The notes: a model not told the origin generated them from the letters alone. Counted from the stretch's first letter, positions 46,610 through 55,577 are shown. The stretch is DNA of 64,000 bases from Aquabacterium sp. (GCA_023150345.1 JAKLLB010000002.1:62001-126000), one strand, 5' to 3'. Program-made: numbers and translations.

Positions 46610-47700
46610 ACGATGCCCACCCCATCGATGCGTGCTTCGCGCAAAGCTATGCGCAGGCACGACGGCTGTTCATGGATGCGGCCGACGCCGCGGGGCTCGA
46701 CGTGCACAGCCATGTGCATCCGCTGCTCGGCCGCGACGGCGAGACGTTGGCCATGGACGTGGCGCGATCGGGCCCGGCCGATGCTTCTGCCCTGCTGATT
46801 CTGAGCAGCGCCTGCCACGGCGTGGAGGGCTTCTGCGGCTCGGGAGTCCAGGTCGCCCTGCTGCGCGATCCCGGTTTCCAGGCTGCCGCCCAGCGCGCGC
46901 AGGTGGCGGTGCTGTGGATCCATGCCCTCAACCCCCATGGGTTCTCGTGGTGGCGTCGCGTCACCCAGGAAAACGTGGATCTCAACCGCAACTTCGTCGA
47001 CTTCCACCAGCCGCTGCCGGAGAACTCGGCATATGACGAGATCGCCCATCTGCTGGTGCCGACGCAATGGCCTGCGCCTGCGCAGGTAACGGCCGCCATC
47101 GAACGCTACATCGAAGAGCGGGGCATGACGGCCTGGCAAGCAGCGGTGTCGGCGGGGCAGTACCGGCACCCGCAAGGGCTCTTCTTCGGCGGACATGACC
47201 CCACCTGGAGCCACCAGACGTTGCGCCATGTGCTGCAGGAACACGGGCAGCGCTGCCAGCGCCTGGGCTGGATCGACCTGCACACGGGCCTGGGGCCCAG
47301 CGGCCACGGTGAACGCATCTTTGCCTGCCGCGACGAAGCAGCCGCGCTCGAACGCGCCCGCCGCTGGTGGGGGCCGCAGGTCACGTCCATCTACGACGGC
47401 AGTTCCACGTCAGCCCTGCTGCAGGGCCTGATGTGGCTGGCCGCCTACCAGGAGTGCCCCCAGGCCGAGTACACGGGCATCGCACTCGAGTACGGTACTG
47501 TGCCCGTGGCCGAGGTGCTGGACGCGCTGCGTGCCGACCAATGGCTGGAGAACCACCCGGAGGTCGGCCTCGGCATGGCCGACGCCATCAAGCGCCGGGT
47601 GCGCGACGCGTTCTACACCGATACGCTGCTGTGGAAACAGCAGGTGGTCGAGCAGGCTCGCGAGGCGGCGGGCCAGGCCGTGACGGGGCTGGGCGGCTGA
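46606..47700 (+). CDS. DUF2817 family metallopeptidase (M14-like)
   Basis: A 364-residue cytoplasmic protein whose ATG overlaps the stop of the M20 gene. It belongs to DUF2817, a branch of the M14 carboxypeptidase/deacylase fold: SSACHGVEGFCGSG supplies the first zinc ligands (His-x-x-Glu), followed by ENVDLNRNF (the NxDxNRN motif), WIDLHTGLG with the next His, and ALEYGT with the catalytic Glu. No signal peptide. Coupling to an M20 amidohydrolase suggests successive steps on one amide or peptide substrate, but the substrate cannot be read from sequence. It ends before a strong hairpin at 47706. Confidence 0.88.
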   Translation: MNDAHPIDACFAQSYAQARRLFMDAADAAGLDVHSHVHPLLGRDGETLAMDVARSGPADASALLILSSACHGVEGFCGSGVQVALLRDPGFQAAAQRAQVAVLWIHALNPHGFSWWRRVTQENVDLNRNFVDFHQPLPENSAYDEIAHLLVPTQWPAPAQVTAAIERYIEERGMTAWQAAVSAGQYRHPQGLFFGGHDPTWSHQTLRHVLQEHGQRCQRLGWIDLHTGLGPSGHGERIFACRDEAAALERARRWWGPQVTSIYDGSSTSALLQGLMWLAAYQECPQAEYTGIALEYGTVPVAEVLDALRADQWLENHPEVGLGMADAIKRRVRDAFYTDTLLWKQQVVEQAREAAGQAVTGLGG

Positions 47701-47705
47701 TTGCG

Positions 47706-47727
47706 GCGCGCCGGCCAACCGGCGCGC
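47706..47727. terminator. strong hairpin between convergent genes
   Basis: GCGCGCCGG-CCAA-CCGGCGCGC: a perfect 9-bp, all-GC stem with a 4-base loop, 5 bp past the DUF2817 gene stop and 17 bp before the end of the minus-strand small gene. No U tract is present. It is likely to stop or pause transcription from both sides. Confidence 0.55.
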
Positions 47728-47743
47728 AGCCGCTCGATCGCAG

Positions 47744-48112
47744 TCAGGCCGCGACGTTCAGCACACTGCCCACGGCCCCGCCGGCCGGCGCTGGTGCCGG
47801 AGCGGGCATCGGCACGGGGTCCGTGCCTTGGCCGCGGGCGGCCTTGACGGCCTCGACCACGATGGACTTGGCTGCATCCAGATCGCCCTTGGCGAGAGCC
47901 TTGCCGAGGTCCGAGAAGGCGCTGTCCTTGGGCCAGGTCGCGCCTTCCGGCGCGGTCTTGACGATGGACGCGTAGGCCTGCTGCGCGGCTTTGACATCGC
48001 CCGTGCGCACCGCATGGACCAGATCCTTGGCGTTCTGGACCTGCGGATTGGGTGTGCTGCTGGCCATCAGGCGATTGACGCCGGCCTGCGCGTTGATGTT
48101 CGATATCGCCAT
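47744..48112 (-). CDS. hypothetical small helical protein
   Basis: A 122-residue protein starting at the ATG at 48112 with GGAG 7 bases upstream. The middle consists of two similar Ala-rich helix pairs (AKDLVHAVRTGDVKAAQQAYASI, in part, then DLGKALAKGDLDAAKSIVVEAVKAA, in part), each with a GD-[VL]-x-AA core, like one or two TPR units. The C-terminus is a Pro/Ala repeat followed by GGAVGSVLNVAA. There is no signal peptide or membrane span. I do not recognise the family. It is a single gene between a hairpin and the lysR-type gene, 110 bp downstream of the latter. Confidence 0.7.
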   Translation of the reverse strand: MAISNINAQAGVNRLMASSTPNPQVQNAKDLVHAVRTGDVKAAQQAYASIVKTAPEGATWPKDSAFSDLGKALAKGDLDAAKSIVVEAVKAARGQGTDPVPMPAPAPAPAGGAVGSVLNVAA

Positions 48113-48222
48113 GTCAAGCTCCATACGAAATGCCGACCGGGACGCATCGGGTGGCGCCGCGACCGTCGGCGGGTTGCGACAGGCTGCACTGTGCATGCCC
48201 TGAGCCGTGGGGCATCGGTCGA

Positions 48223-49176
48223 TCAGACCGGTGTTGACCCGCGTATTTCGCCTGCTCGCGATCGCGGAGATGTCTGCAGCCGCTTGCGAACCGCCGCAGC
48301 GGCGTCCCGCAGTGCCCGAACCATGCCTTCGCGCAGGGGGTTGGGCGGGCGCAGGCCCGGCAGCACCAGGCCGACATGAAACGGCACCGAGACCGAAAGC
48401 GGGCGCAGCTGCAGCCCTGCCCCGGCCTGCTCCAGGGCCGTGAGCGGGTTGACGATGGCCACTCCCAGCCCCTGGCGCACGAGCGCACACACCGCCACCG
48501 CACTGCCGGCCTCGAGCGCCAACGACCGTTGCACCCGATGCCGTTCGAACAGGGCATCGATCTGGGCGCGGTAGGGGTCTTCCGGTGCTAGGCTGACGAA
48601 GGCGTGATCCGCGAAGTCGGCCGGTCGCAGAACCCGGCGCGCCAGCAACGGGTGCCCTGCCGGCAATACCGCCACCTCATCGGCCTGCAGCAAGGGCACT
48701 CGGGCGGTGCCCGGTGGGGCCTGAGTCTGCTCGATCAAACCGAGGTCGAACGCCTGCTCGGTCAGTCGAAGCTCGAGAGTCGGCGACTCCAACGGCGTCA
48801 CCGCAACGCTGGCTTGCGGATGTGTCGCCATGAAGCGCCGAACGGCCTCGGGCAGCAAGGCGTCGGCCAGGGCCGGCAGGCACGCCAGCATCAACCGGCC
48901 CTGCGTGAACTGGCGCAAGGCCACCGCCGCCGCGGCCACGCGCTCCAGCCCAGCGAAGGAGCGCTCGACCTCCTCGCGCAGCGCCGCCGCCCGCACGGTC
49001 GGGCGCAGCCGGCCGCGCACGCGTTCGAACAGGGGGTACTCCAGCAGTTGCTCCAGTCGCGCCAGCTCGCGGCTCACCGTGGGCTGCGAAGTGTGGAGCA
49101 CTTCGGCCGCCCGGGTGACGCTGGCGGTGAGCATGAGCGCTCGGAAGACTTCGATCTGGCGGTGCGTGAGCTTCAT
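48223..49176 (-). CDS. lysR: LysR-type transcriptional regulator
   Basis: A 317-residue LTTR with the N-terminal winged HTH (about 1-60, TASVTRAAEVLHTSQPTVSREL in part) and a periplasmic-binding-like effector domain (about 90-290). It is divergent from lysA across 80 bp, the same arrangement as E. coli lysR-lysA, and its N-terminus (MKLTHRQIEVFRALMLTASVTRAAE, in part) resembles that LysR. I infer that it controls lysA in response to lysine or diaminopimelate. An inverted repeat starts 2 bp upstream of its ATG and probably serves for autoregulation. Confidence 0.85.
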   Translation of the reverse strand: MKLTHRQIEVFRALMLTASVTRAAEVLHTSQPTVSRELARLEQLLEYPLFERVRGRLRPTVRAAALREEVERSFAGLERVAAAAVALRQFTQGRLMLACLPALADALLPEAVRRFMATHPQASVAVTPLESPTLELRLTEQAFDLGLIEQTQAPPGTARVPLLQADEVAVLPAGHPLLARRVLRPADFADHAFVSLAPEDPYRAQIDALFERHRVQRSLALEAGSAVAVCALVRQGLGVAIVNPLTALEQAGAGLQLRPLSVSVPFHVGLVLPGLRPPNPLREGMVRALRDAAAAVRKRLQTSPRSRAGEIRGSTPV

Positions 49177-49177
49177 G

Positions 49178-49197
49178 CCAATGCATATCAGGATTGG
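49178..49197. promoter_or_regulatory. inverted repeat in the lysR-lysA gap, likely LTTR site
   Basis: CCAAT, 10-base spacer, ATTGG: perfect arms directly upstream of the lysR start. A further ATTGG lies at 49219-49223 overlapping the possible lysA -35. The spacer is one base off the usual T-N11-A LTTR form. Confidence 0.5.
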
Positions 49198-49219
49198 ATG
49201 GATGTCGAACGATACGCTA

Positions 49220-49249
49220 TTGGACTGAATGAGTCTGTCGCTTCATCAT
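49220..49249 (+). promoter_or_regulatory. putative lysA promoter
   Basis: TTGGAC (49220-49225), 18-base spacer, CATCAT (49244-49249), then 7 bases to the lysA ATG. A start at this site would give a mRNA with essentially no leader. The -10 match is moderate. Confidence 0.4.
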
Positions 49250-49256
49250 TGCCGAT

Positions 49257-50507
49257 ATGAATCCGTTCGATCCCGCCCTTCTGCGTGCCTTGGCACGCAC
49301 CCACGGCACGCCGCTGTGGGTCTACGACGCCGCAACCATCCGCTCGCGCATCGCGGAGCTGCGTGGCTTCGACACCATTCGCTACGCGCAGAAGGCCAAC
49401 TCCAACACGCACCTGCTGCAACTGATGCGTGCCGAAGGCGTGGTGGTCGATGCCGTCTCCCAAGGTGAAGTCGAGCGCGCCCTGGCCGCCGGCTACACCG
49501 CACGCGGACCGGGCGCACCCGGCATCGTCTTCACGGCCGACGTGATCGACCGCTCCACGCTGGCCAGGGTGGTGGCCGAGGGCATCCCCGTCAACGCCGG
49601 TTCGATCGACATGCTGCGCCAGATCGGCGCTGCGGCACCCGGCCATCCGGTGTGGTTGCGCATCAACCCCGGCTTCGGCCACGGCCACAGCAACAAGACC
49701 AACACCGGCGGCGAACACAGCAAACACGGCATCTGGCATGCCGATCTGCCCGGCGCGCTGGCCGTTGTTCGACACCTGGGCCTGCGGCTCGTGGGGCTGC
49801 ACATGCACATCGGGTCGGGCGTCGACTACGGCCACCTGCAGCAGGTCTGCGACGCAATGGTGGCGCTCGTCGATCGGTTGGAGGGCATGCCCATCGATGC
49901 CATCTCGGCTGGCGGCGGCCTGTCGATTCCGTACCGCGCCGAGGAGCCTCGCATCGACACCGCGCACTACCACGCGCTGTGGCATGCCGCTCGGCTGCGC
50001 ATCGCCGAGCGCCTGGGCCGGCCCGTTCATCTCGAGATCGAACCCGGGCGCTTCCTGGTGGCCGAATGCGGCGTGCTGCTGGCCGAGGTTCGTGCCACCA
50101 AGACCATGGGCGCGCGCCACTTCGCGTTGGTAGACGCCGGCTTCAACGAACTGGTGCGGCCGTCGATGTACGGCGCCCACCACGAGATCAGCGTGCTGGG
50201 CGTCGATGGCGCCGACGGCCCGCCGCGCCCGGTGCGGCCCACCGTGGTGGCCGGGCCGCTGTGCGAATCGGGCGACGTGTTCACCCAGGGCGAGGGCGGT
50301 GTCGTGCTCGACCGCGACCTGCCGCAGCCTCGCGAAGGCGACCTGCTGGTATTCCACGATACCGGCGCCTACGGTGCCAGCATGTCGAGCAACTACAACT
50401 CGCGACCGCTGGCTGCCGAGATCCTGGTCGAGCACGGCGCACCGCGCTTGATCCGGCGACGCCAGACGATGGCCGAACTGCTGGCGCTGGAGCGCGACCT
50501 GGAATAG
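49257..50507 (+). CDS. lysA: diaminopimelate decarboxylase
   Basis: The PLP enzyme that decarboxylates meso-diaminopimelate to lysine, the last step of lysine synthesis. The 416 residues contain the PLP Lys46 in RYAQKANSN, the VDAVSQGEVERAL block, HIGSGVDY, the glycine loop SAGGGLSIPY, EPGRFLVAE and the C-terminal CESGDVF that brings the active-site Cys across the dimer. The ATG at 49257 gives the usual short N-terminus. It is controlled, by inference, from the divergent lysR-type gene. Confidence 0.95.
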   Translation: MNPFDPALLRALARTHGTPLWVYDAATIRSRIAELRGFDTIRYAQKANSNTHLLQLMRAEGVVVDAVSQGEVERALAAGYTARGPGAPGIVFTADVIDRSTLARVVAEGIPVNAGSIDMLRQIGAAAPGHPVWLRINPGFGHGHSNKTNTGGEHSKHGIWHADLPGALAVVRHLGLRLVGLHMHIGSGVDYGHLQQVCDAMVALVDRLEGMPIDAISAGGGLSIPYRAEEPRIDTAHYHALWHAARLRIAERLGRPVHLEIEPGRFLVAECGVLLAEVRATKTMGARHFALVDAGFNELVRPSMYGAHHEISVLGVDGADGPPRPVRPTVVAGPLCESGDVFTQGEGGVVLDRDLPQPREGDLLVFHDTGAYGASMSSNYNSRPLAAEILVEHGAPRLIRRRQTMAELLALERDLE

Positions 50508-50619
50508 GCCAGCCGCTGTCGCGCGGCACGCACGGCATCGCAGTTCGGCACGAAAGCGCGACGCGACGTGTTGGCGATCACATCGCCCTCCCCGCACGGC
50601 CGCGACACTCGCCGGCCTC

Positions 50620-52488
50620 ATGTTCCACCTGTTCGAGCGCCTGGTCGACCCATACCCCGACGCCGTGCCGGCCACGCCGCCGCGCGGTTTCTTCACGTTC
50701 ATGTGGGCCTGCACGGCGGGCATGCGGCGTTACATCGCGGCAATGACACTGTTCACCGCCGGCATCGGTGCGTTCGAGGCGGTACTGTTCGCGATGCTGG
50801 GCAGCATCGTGGACTGGCTGAGCCACGTGCCGCGCGAGCGGCTGTGGACCGACGAGCGCGCACGGCTGCTGCTCCTGGCGGGCATCCTCGCGGCCAGCCT
50901 CATCATGGTGGCCTTGCAGTCGACGCTCAAGCAGCAGACGCTGCAGGGCAACTTCCCCATGCGGCTGCGCTGGAACTTCCACCGCCTGCTGCTGCGCCAG
51001 AGCCTGTCGTTCTACCAGGACGAGTTCGCCGGGCGCATTGCCACCAAGGTGATGCAGACAGCGCTGGCAGTGCGCGATACCTGGATGACGGTCTGCGACA
51101 TCCTCGTGTTCATCGTCATCTACTTCGTCACGCTGCTGGCGGTGGTGGGCAGTTTCCACCTGGGCATGCTGCTGCCCATGCTGGGCTGGCTGGCGTTGTA
51201 CCTGCTGACGCTGCGCCACTTCGTGCCTCGGCTTTCGCGCGTGTCCAAGGTGCAGGCGGACGCCCGGTCGCTCATGACCGGACGCATCACGGATGCCTAT
51301 ACGAACATCGCCACTGTCAAGCTGTTCGCGCACGACCGGCGCGAGGCGGCTCATGCGCGCTCGGCGATGCAGGAGTTCCTGCAGACCGTGCATGCGCAGA
51401 TGCGGCTGGTCACCGGTTTCGAGATCGTGATCCACGCGCTGAGCATGGTGTTGATCCTGGCCACCGCCGGCGCAGCGCTGGCGCTGTGGATGCGCGGCGA
51501 AGTGGGTGTGGGGGCGGTGGCCGCGGCCACCGCGATGGCGCTGCGTCTGAACGGCATCTCCCACTGGATCATGTGGGAGATGGCCACGTTGTTCGAGCAC
51601 ATCGGCACGGTGCAGGACGGCATCGGCACGCTCTCACGCGCGCCGACCATCACCGATGCGCCCGACGCCCGCGCACTGCGTGTCGAGCGCGGCGAGATCC
51701 GGTTCGAGGATGTGAGCTTCGGCTACGCGGGCGGCCCCCGCGTGATCGAACACTTCGACCTGACCATACGGCCCGGCGAAAAGATCGGGCTGGTCGGCCG
51801 CTCGGGCGCGGGCAAGAGCACCATCGTCAACCTGCTGCTGCGCTTCCACGATCTCCCCGAGGGCAGCATCCGCATCGATGGCACCGACATCGCCCATGTC
51901 ACCCAGGACAGCCTGCGCGCGCAGGTCGGCATGGTCACGCAGGACACCTCGTTGCTGCACCGCTCGGTGCGCGACAACATCCTCTACGGTCGCCCCGATG
52001 CCGGCGACGATGCCATGATGGCGGCGGCCCGACGCGCCGAGGCGCATGAGTTCATCCTGGGCCTGACCGACCCGGCCGGGCGCCACGGCTACGACGCCCA
52101 CGTGGGCGAGCGTGGCGTCAAGCTCTCCGGCGGCCAACGCCAGCGCATCGCGATCGCCCGGGTGATGCTCAAGAACGCGCCGATCCTGCTGCTCGACGAG
52201 GCCACCAGCGCGCTGGACAGCGAGGTCGAGGCGGCCATCCAGGCCAGTCTCTATCGGCTGATGGAGGGCAAGACGGTGGTGGCGATTGCGCACCGGCTGT
52301 CCACCATCGCCGCCATGGATCGCCTGGTGGTCATGGACCGCGGTCGCATCGTCGAACAGGGTGACCACCGCACGCTGCTGGCCCGGGGCGGGCTTTACGC
52401 GCGCCTGTGGGCGCACCAAAGCGGTGGCTTTCTCGGGGAGGACGACGAGGAACCGGGACGCCGTCGGCAGACACTCAGCAGCCCGTGA
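50620..52488 (+). CDS. ABC transporter, fused permease and ATPase
   Basis: A 622-residue exporter half-transporter of the MsbA/ABCB type. A soluble N-terminus of about 35 residues precedes six membrane helices (about 40-62, 84-101, 158-176, 183-199, 262-284, 296-312). The ATPase domain follows: Walker A GRSGAGKS (393-400), Q-loop VTQD, signature LSGGQRQR (502-509), Walker B ILLLDE (522-527) and switch His (AIAHR). Its substrate cannot be told; lipid, peptide or drug export are all possible. Its last 14 bases overlap the end of the convergent OmpA-type gene. It is 112 bp after lysA. Confidence 0.92.
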   Translation: MFHLFERLVDPYPDAVPATPPRGFFTFMWACTAGMRRYIAAMTLFTAGIGAFEAVLFAMLGSIVDWLSHVPRERLWTDERARLLLLAGILAASLIMVALQSTLKQQTLQGNFPMRLRWNFHRLLLRQSLSFYQDEFAGRIATKVMQTALAVRDTWMTVCDILVFIVIYFVTLLAVVGSFHLGMLLPMLGWLALYLLTLRHFVPRLSRVSKVQADARSLMTGRITDAYTNIATVKLFAHDRREAAHARSAMQEFLQTVHAQMRLVTGFEIVIHALSMVLILATAGAALALWMRGEVGVGAVAAATAMALRLNGISHWIMWEMATLFEHIGTVQDGIGTLSRAPTITDAPDARALRVERGEIRFEDVSFGYAGGPRVIEHFDLTIRPGEKIGLVGRSGAGKSTIVNLLLRFHDLPEGSIRIDGTDIAHVTQDSLRAQVGMVTQDTSLLHRSVRDNILYGRPDAGDDAMMAAARRAEAHEFILGLTDPAGRHGYDAHVGERGVKLSGGQRQRIAIARVMLKNAPILLLDEATSALDSEVEAAIQASLYRLMEGKTVVAIAHRLSTIAAMDRLVVMDRGRIVEQGDHRTLLARGGLYARLWAHQSGGFLGEDDEEPGRRRQTLSSP

Positions 52489-53713
52489 TGCGGAACTCGA
52501 CGCGCCGGTCGAGCGCGTCGCTCGCGTCGTCGGTGCCGGTACCCACCAGGTTTTCGCGGTAGCCCACGCCGCTGGGCTTCATGCGGCCGGCCAGCGCCGG
52601 TGCCTCCTGCTCCAGGCGGCGTTGGATGGCTGCGGCACGCTGCGCTGACAGACGATCGTTGTAGGTTTCGCTGCCGGTTCGGCTGGTGTGGCCGATGACG
52701 TCCATGCAGACCTGCCCCGCGGCGGCCTGCCGCGCGATCTGCCGCAGCCACACGTTGTAGGGCCCGCTGATCTTCGGGTCGGACCAGAACTCGGTGCTGT
52801 TGGGATTGAACAGGAACTTCACACCCAGGGCCCGGTTGGCCAGGCCCAGCGCGACCATCTGGCCAAACGCCTGCTCGGCCTCGGCGGTGTGGCCGAGCTT
52901 CCAGTTCGTGAGGTAGACGCCGTTGAGCGCACGCATCTGCTCGCCGGCGGGATCGCGTGCGGCATCGCGGTACAGCCCCAGTGCCTCCTGGTAGCGTGCT
53001 GCATCGTAGGCGCCTGTCGCTTCCTGGATGGTGGCCACTGCCGCCACCCGCTGCAGGTAGGCCGCGTCGGCCGGCTGCCCGGGCGACGCCTGCGTCGTGC
53101 GCAAGTAGCCCTCGACGACTGGGTCCTTGACCAGCAGCACCGGCGTGTCGCGGTAATACGGCGTCGGCGTGGTGTCGAAGCCCGCGTCGCGAGCTCGCGA
53201 CGAAGCCTGGGCCACGACCGCACCGCTCTTCAGATCGAGCAGGGCCAAATGCAGCTGGAACACCTGTCGGTCGGCTTCATGCCGGGTGATGCTGCCCACC
53301 AGGAGCAACTGCGCGCGGGCAACGCTGGTGCGCCTGAACGGCAGCACGTCGAACTGCGCATGGCGCGCGCGCAGGCGGTCGGTCACCAGCTGGTCGAAAC
53401 GGTGGGTCAACGTCGTCTGCTGCCCGGTGGCCGCGTCGAGCGACGGATCCAGCAGCAACGGGCGCTTGGTCAGCGACTCGATGCGCGCCAGAAAAGCGGG
53501 CAGCTTCTGCGTCTGCGCGGCCAGGCTGTCGGTGGCCACCGCCACGGCCTGCTCCAGCGGCAGGGCATCGAGCCGGGCGGTGGGTGCTGGTGGGTTGGTC
53601 TGGCAGGCAGACAGGCACATCATCCAGGCGATTGCCAGGGTGCGGCGCGTCGCCGGAGCCGTCCAGGCCCGGCGACCGGAGAATGCCCGAAGGGCGTCGG
53701 TCCACGTCGTCAT
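52475..53713 (-). CDS. OmpA-family lipoprotein with CsgG/FlgO-like N-terminal region
   Basis: A 412-residue envelope protein starting at the ATG at 53713, which overlaps the stop of the kinase gene. It has a lipoprotein signal with lipobox LSAC (Cys37). Residues about 50-220 resemble the CsgG/FlgO type (conserved LLLVGSITR and LALLDLKSGAVVAQASSRARD, in part). Residues about 225-290 form TPR-like helices (YDAARYQEALGLYRDAA). Residues about 300-412 are an OmpA peptidoglycan-binding domain (VCMDVIGHTSRTGSETYNDRLS in part, LDRRVEFRI). It would tie the outer membrane to the wall. Coupling to a kinase gene suggests a common signalling task. Confidence 0.85.
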   Translation of the reverse strand: MTTWTDALRAFSGRRAWTAPATRRTLAIAWMMCLSACQTNPPAPTARLDALPLEQAVAVATDSLAAQTQKLPAFLARIESLTKRPLLLDPSLDAATGQQTTLTHRFDQLVTDRLRARHAQFDVLPFRRTSVARAQLLLVGSITRHEADRQVFQLHLALLDLKSGAVVAQASSRARDAGFDTTPTPYYRDTPVLLVKDPVVEGYLRTTQASPGQPADAAYLQRVAAVATIQEATGAYDAARYQEALGLYRDAARDPAGEQMRALNGVYLTNWKLGHTAEAEQAFGQMVALGLANRALGVKFLFNPNSTEFWSDPKISGPYNVWLRQIARQAAAGQVCMDVIGHTSRTGSETYNDRLSAQRAAAIQRRLEQEAPALAGRMKPSGVGYRENLVGTGTDDASDALDRRVEFRITGC

Positions 53714-55506
53714 CGCCCGCACTCCCCCTTGAGTGTGCGTCGGTCGTCGGCCGTCAGCGGCTCACCGATCGACACGCGTTGGATGATCTCCGCGCAGCGC
53801 GCGCTCGTGGGAATTCTAGGCGCCGCGGTGCTAGAAGCGGCGGCTCGATACGCGGGATCGACACGGGCGGCAGACGCACGCGCACCCGCACCCGCACGTG
53901 CGGATGTCGGCACGGCTCGCGGCGCGCCAGCGCTGGCCGACGATGGCGTTCGCTGCGGCGGCGCCAGTGCATCGGGCGTTTCGGCCCAGGGCCTGGCGTT
54001 GGCGTCGGACTCGGTCATCGGTGTCGCGGGCGCCGTCTTGCGCCCGTCCGCGGGTGCCACGGCAAGTGACGGTGACGATGGCGCACCGTCGCCGGCTGGG
54101 GTTGCCGGCGCGCCGGACGCTGCCGCGGCTTGAGGCATCGATGGCGTCGCTTGCACCGGTGCGGATGCTGCCTGCTCATCCCGCTCCATGGCCTGGGTCG
54201 AGGCCGCAGCCGCAATGGGTGCCGCCTCCCGGTGCACGGCCGGTGTCGACGCCGAGTAGTGCCAGATCGCCCACAAACCCGCCGCCAGCACCGCGCAGGC
54301 ACCGGCCAGCGGTGTCCAGGTGGGTCGGCGGCGGCGCTTCCGCGCGACGGGGGGCATCGGACGCAGCGGCACTTCAGGCGTGATTCCGGCGACTCGCCCG
54401 GCGGGTGTGTCCAGCGCTGCCACCACCGCTGCTGCCGCAGCCGCACCGGGCCCCTGCAGTGGACGCTGGCGCGGCCGGGTCCAGGGTTCGGCGTCCGGCG
54501 CCATGCGGGGCGGCAGCGTGATGTCGGCCACGGCACGCGTGGGCTCCAACCCCATCTCGCGGCGTACATCGGCCACCGAACGTGGTCGATCCTCCGGCCG
54601 AACGCACAGCATGTGGTCGATTGCGCGCAGCAGAGGCTCGCTGTAGCGCCCGGCCAGGCGTCGGGCCAGTGGTACATAGTCGTCGGCCAGGACGCGCGCC
54701 ACGGACACCCGGGGCACCGCACCCGTCATCGCGTAGTGCAACACCGCGCCGAACGCATAGAGGTCCGTCCACGGACCCTGGCCCAGACCCACCCCCTCGC
54801 CGTACTGCTCGATGGGCGCGAATCCGGGTTTCAAGATGACGGTGATCGCCTTGTTCATGCCGCCGATCACTTGCCGAGCGGCGCCGAAGTCGAGCAGCAG
54901 CGGTTTGCCGTCATCCTGCAGCAGGATGTTGTCCGGGGCGATGTCGCGGTGGAAGCACGACGCATCGTGCAGGTACTCCAGCGCCGCCAGCAGCGGAACG
55001 ATCAATGACCGCAGCCAGTCCTCGTCGGGCGCCCGGTTGCTGTCGGCCAGGGCCTGCTTGAGCGTCACCCCTTCGTAGAACGGCATCGCCATGTAGGCGG
55101 TGCCGTTGGCCTGCCAGAAGCGGTGCACCTTCAACAGCGTGGGGTGGTCGAACATGGCCAGCAGCTTGGCCTCGTTGACGAAGCTGCGCAGCCCGGCGTC
55201 GAAGGCGGCACGGTGCTCGGGCGACTTGAGGTCGACCTGCATGCCATGCACGCGCCAGGCCAATGCAGCCGGCATGTACTCCTTGATCACGACCCGGCGC
55301 TGCAGCGCGTGGTCCCAGGCCAGGTAGACGATGCCGAAACCGCCCTCGCCCAGCAAGCCGCTGATCTCGAACTCCTGCAAGCGCAACCCGGCCGCGAGCC
55401 GGTTGCCCACCGTCGGGGCGGTGGCTCCCAGGTCGACATCGGGCATCACCGACGACGGCGCAAACGGGCGTCGTCCGCTGTCGTCGGTCTCGGGTGCAGG
55501 CGTCAT
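53710..55506 (-). CDS. membrane Ser/Thr protein kinase (eukaryote-like, Hanks type)
   Basis: A 598-residue kinase. The catalytic domain spans about 44-320: Gly loop GEGGFGIVY (53-61), Lys75 in VVIKEY, catalytic HRDIAPDN with Asp188 (187-193), DFGAA (206-210) and APIEQY in place of APE. All catalytic residues are present, so it should be active. A cytoplasmic linker (320-397) leads to one membrane helix (about 398-416) and a 180-residue Ala/Pro/Thr-rich external region, which ends in a short Cys-containing segment (CAEIIQR to KGECGR). It lacks PASTA repeats. The stop overlaps the OmpA-family gene. Confidence 0.9.
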   Translation of the reverse strand: MTPAPETDDSGRRPFAPSSVMPDVDLGATAPTVGNRLAAGLRLQEFEISGLLGEGGFGIVYLAWDHALQRRVVIKEYMPAALAWRVHGMQVDLKSPEHRAAFDAGLRSFVNEAKLLAMFDHPTLLKVHRFWQANGTAYMAMPFYEGVTLKQALADSNRAPDEDWLRSLIVPLLAALEYLHDASCFHRDIAPDNILLQDDGKPLLLDFGAARQVIGGMNKAITVILKPGFAPIEQYGEGVGLGQGPWTDLYAFGAVLHYAMTGAVPRVSVARVLADDYVPLARRLAGRYSEPLLRAIDHMLCVRPEDRPRSVADVRREMGLEPTRAVADITLPPRMAPDAEPWTRPRQRPLQGPGAAAAAAVVAALDTPAGRVAGITPEVPLRPMPPVARKRRRRPTWTPLAGACAVLAAGLWAIWHYSASTPAVHREAAPIAAAASTQAMERDEQAASAPVQATPSMPQAAAASGAPATPAGDGAPSSPSLAVAPADGRKTAPATPMTESDANARPWAETPDALAPPQRTPSSASAGAPRAVPTSARAGAGARASAARVDPAYRAAASSTAAPRIPTSARCAEIIQRVSIGEPLTADDRRTLKGECGR

Positions 55507-55577
55507 CGGGGTGGCTTGGAGCGCACGCCGAAGTGTGACCGGGACCGGGGCTGGTGCGCCAGTGCTTCAGTCAGGCG

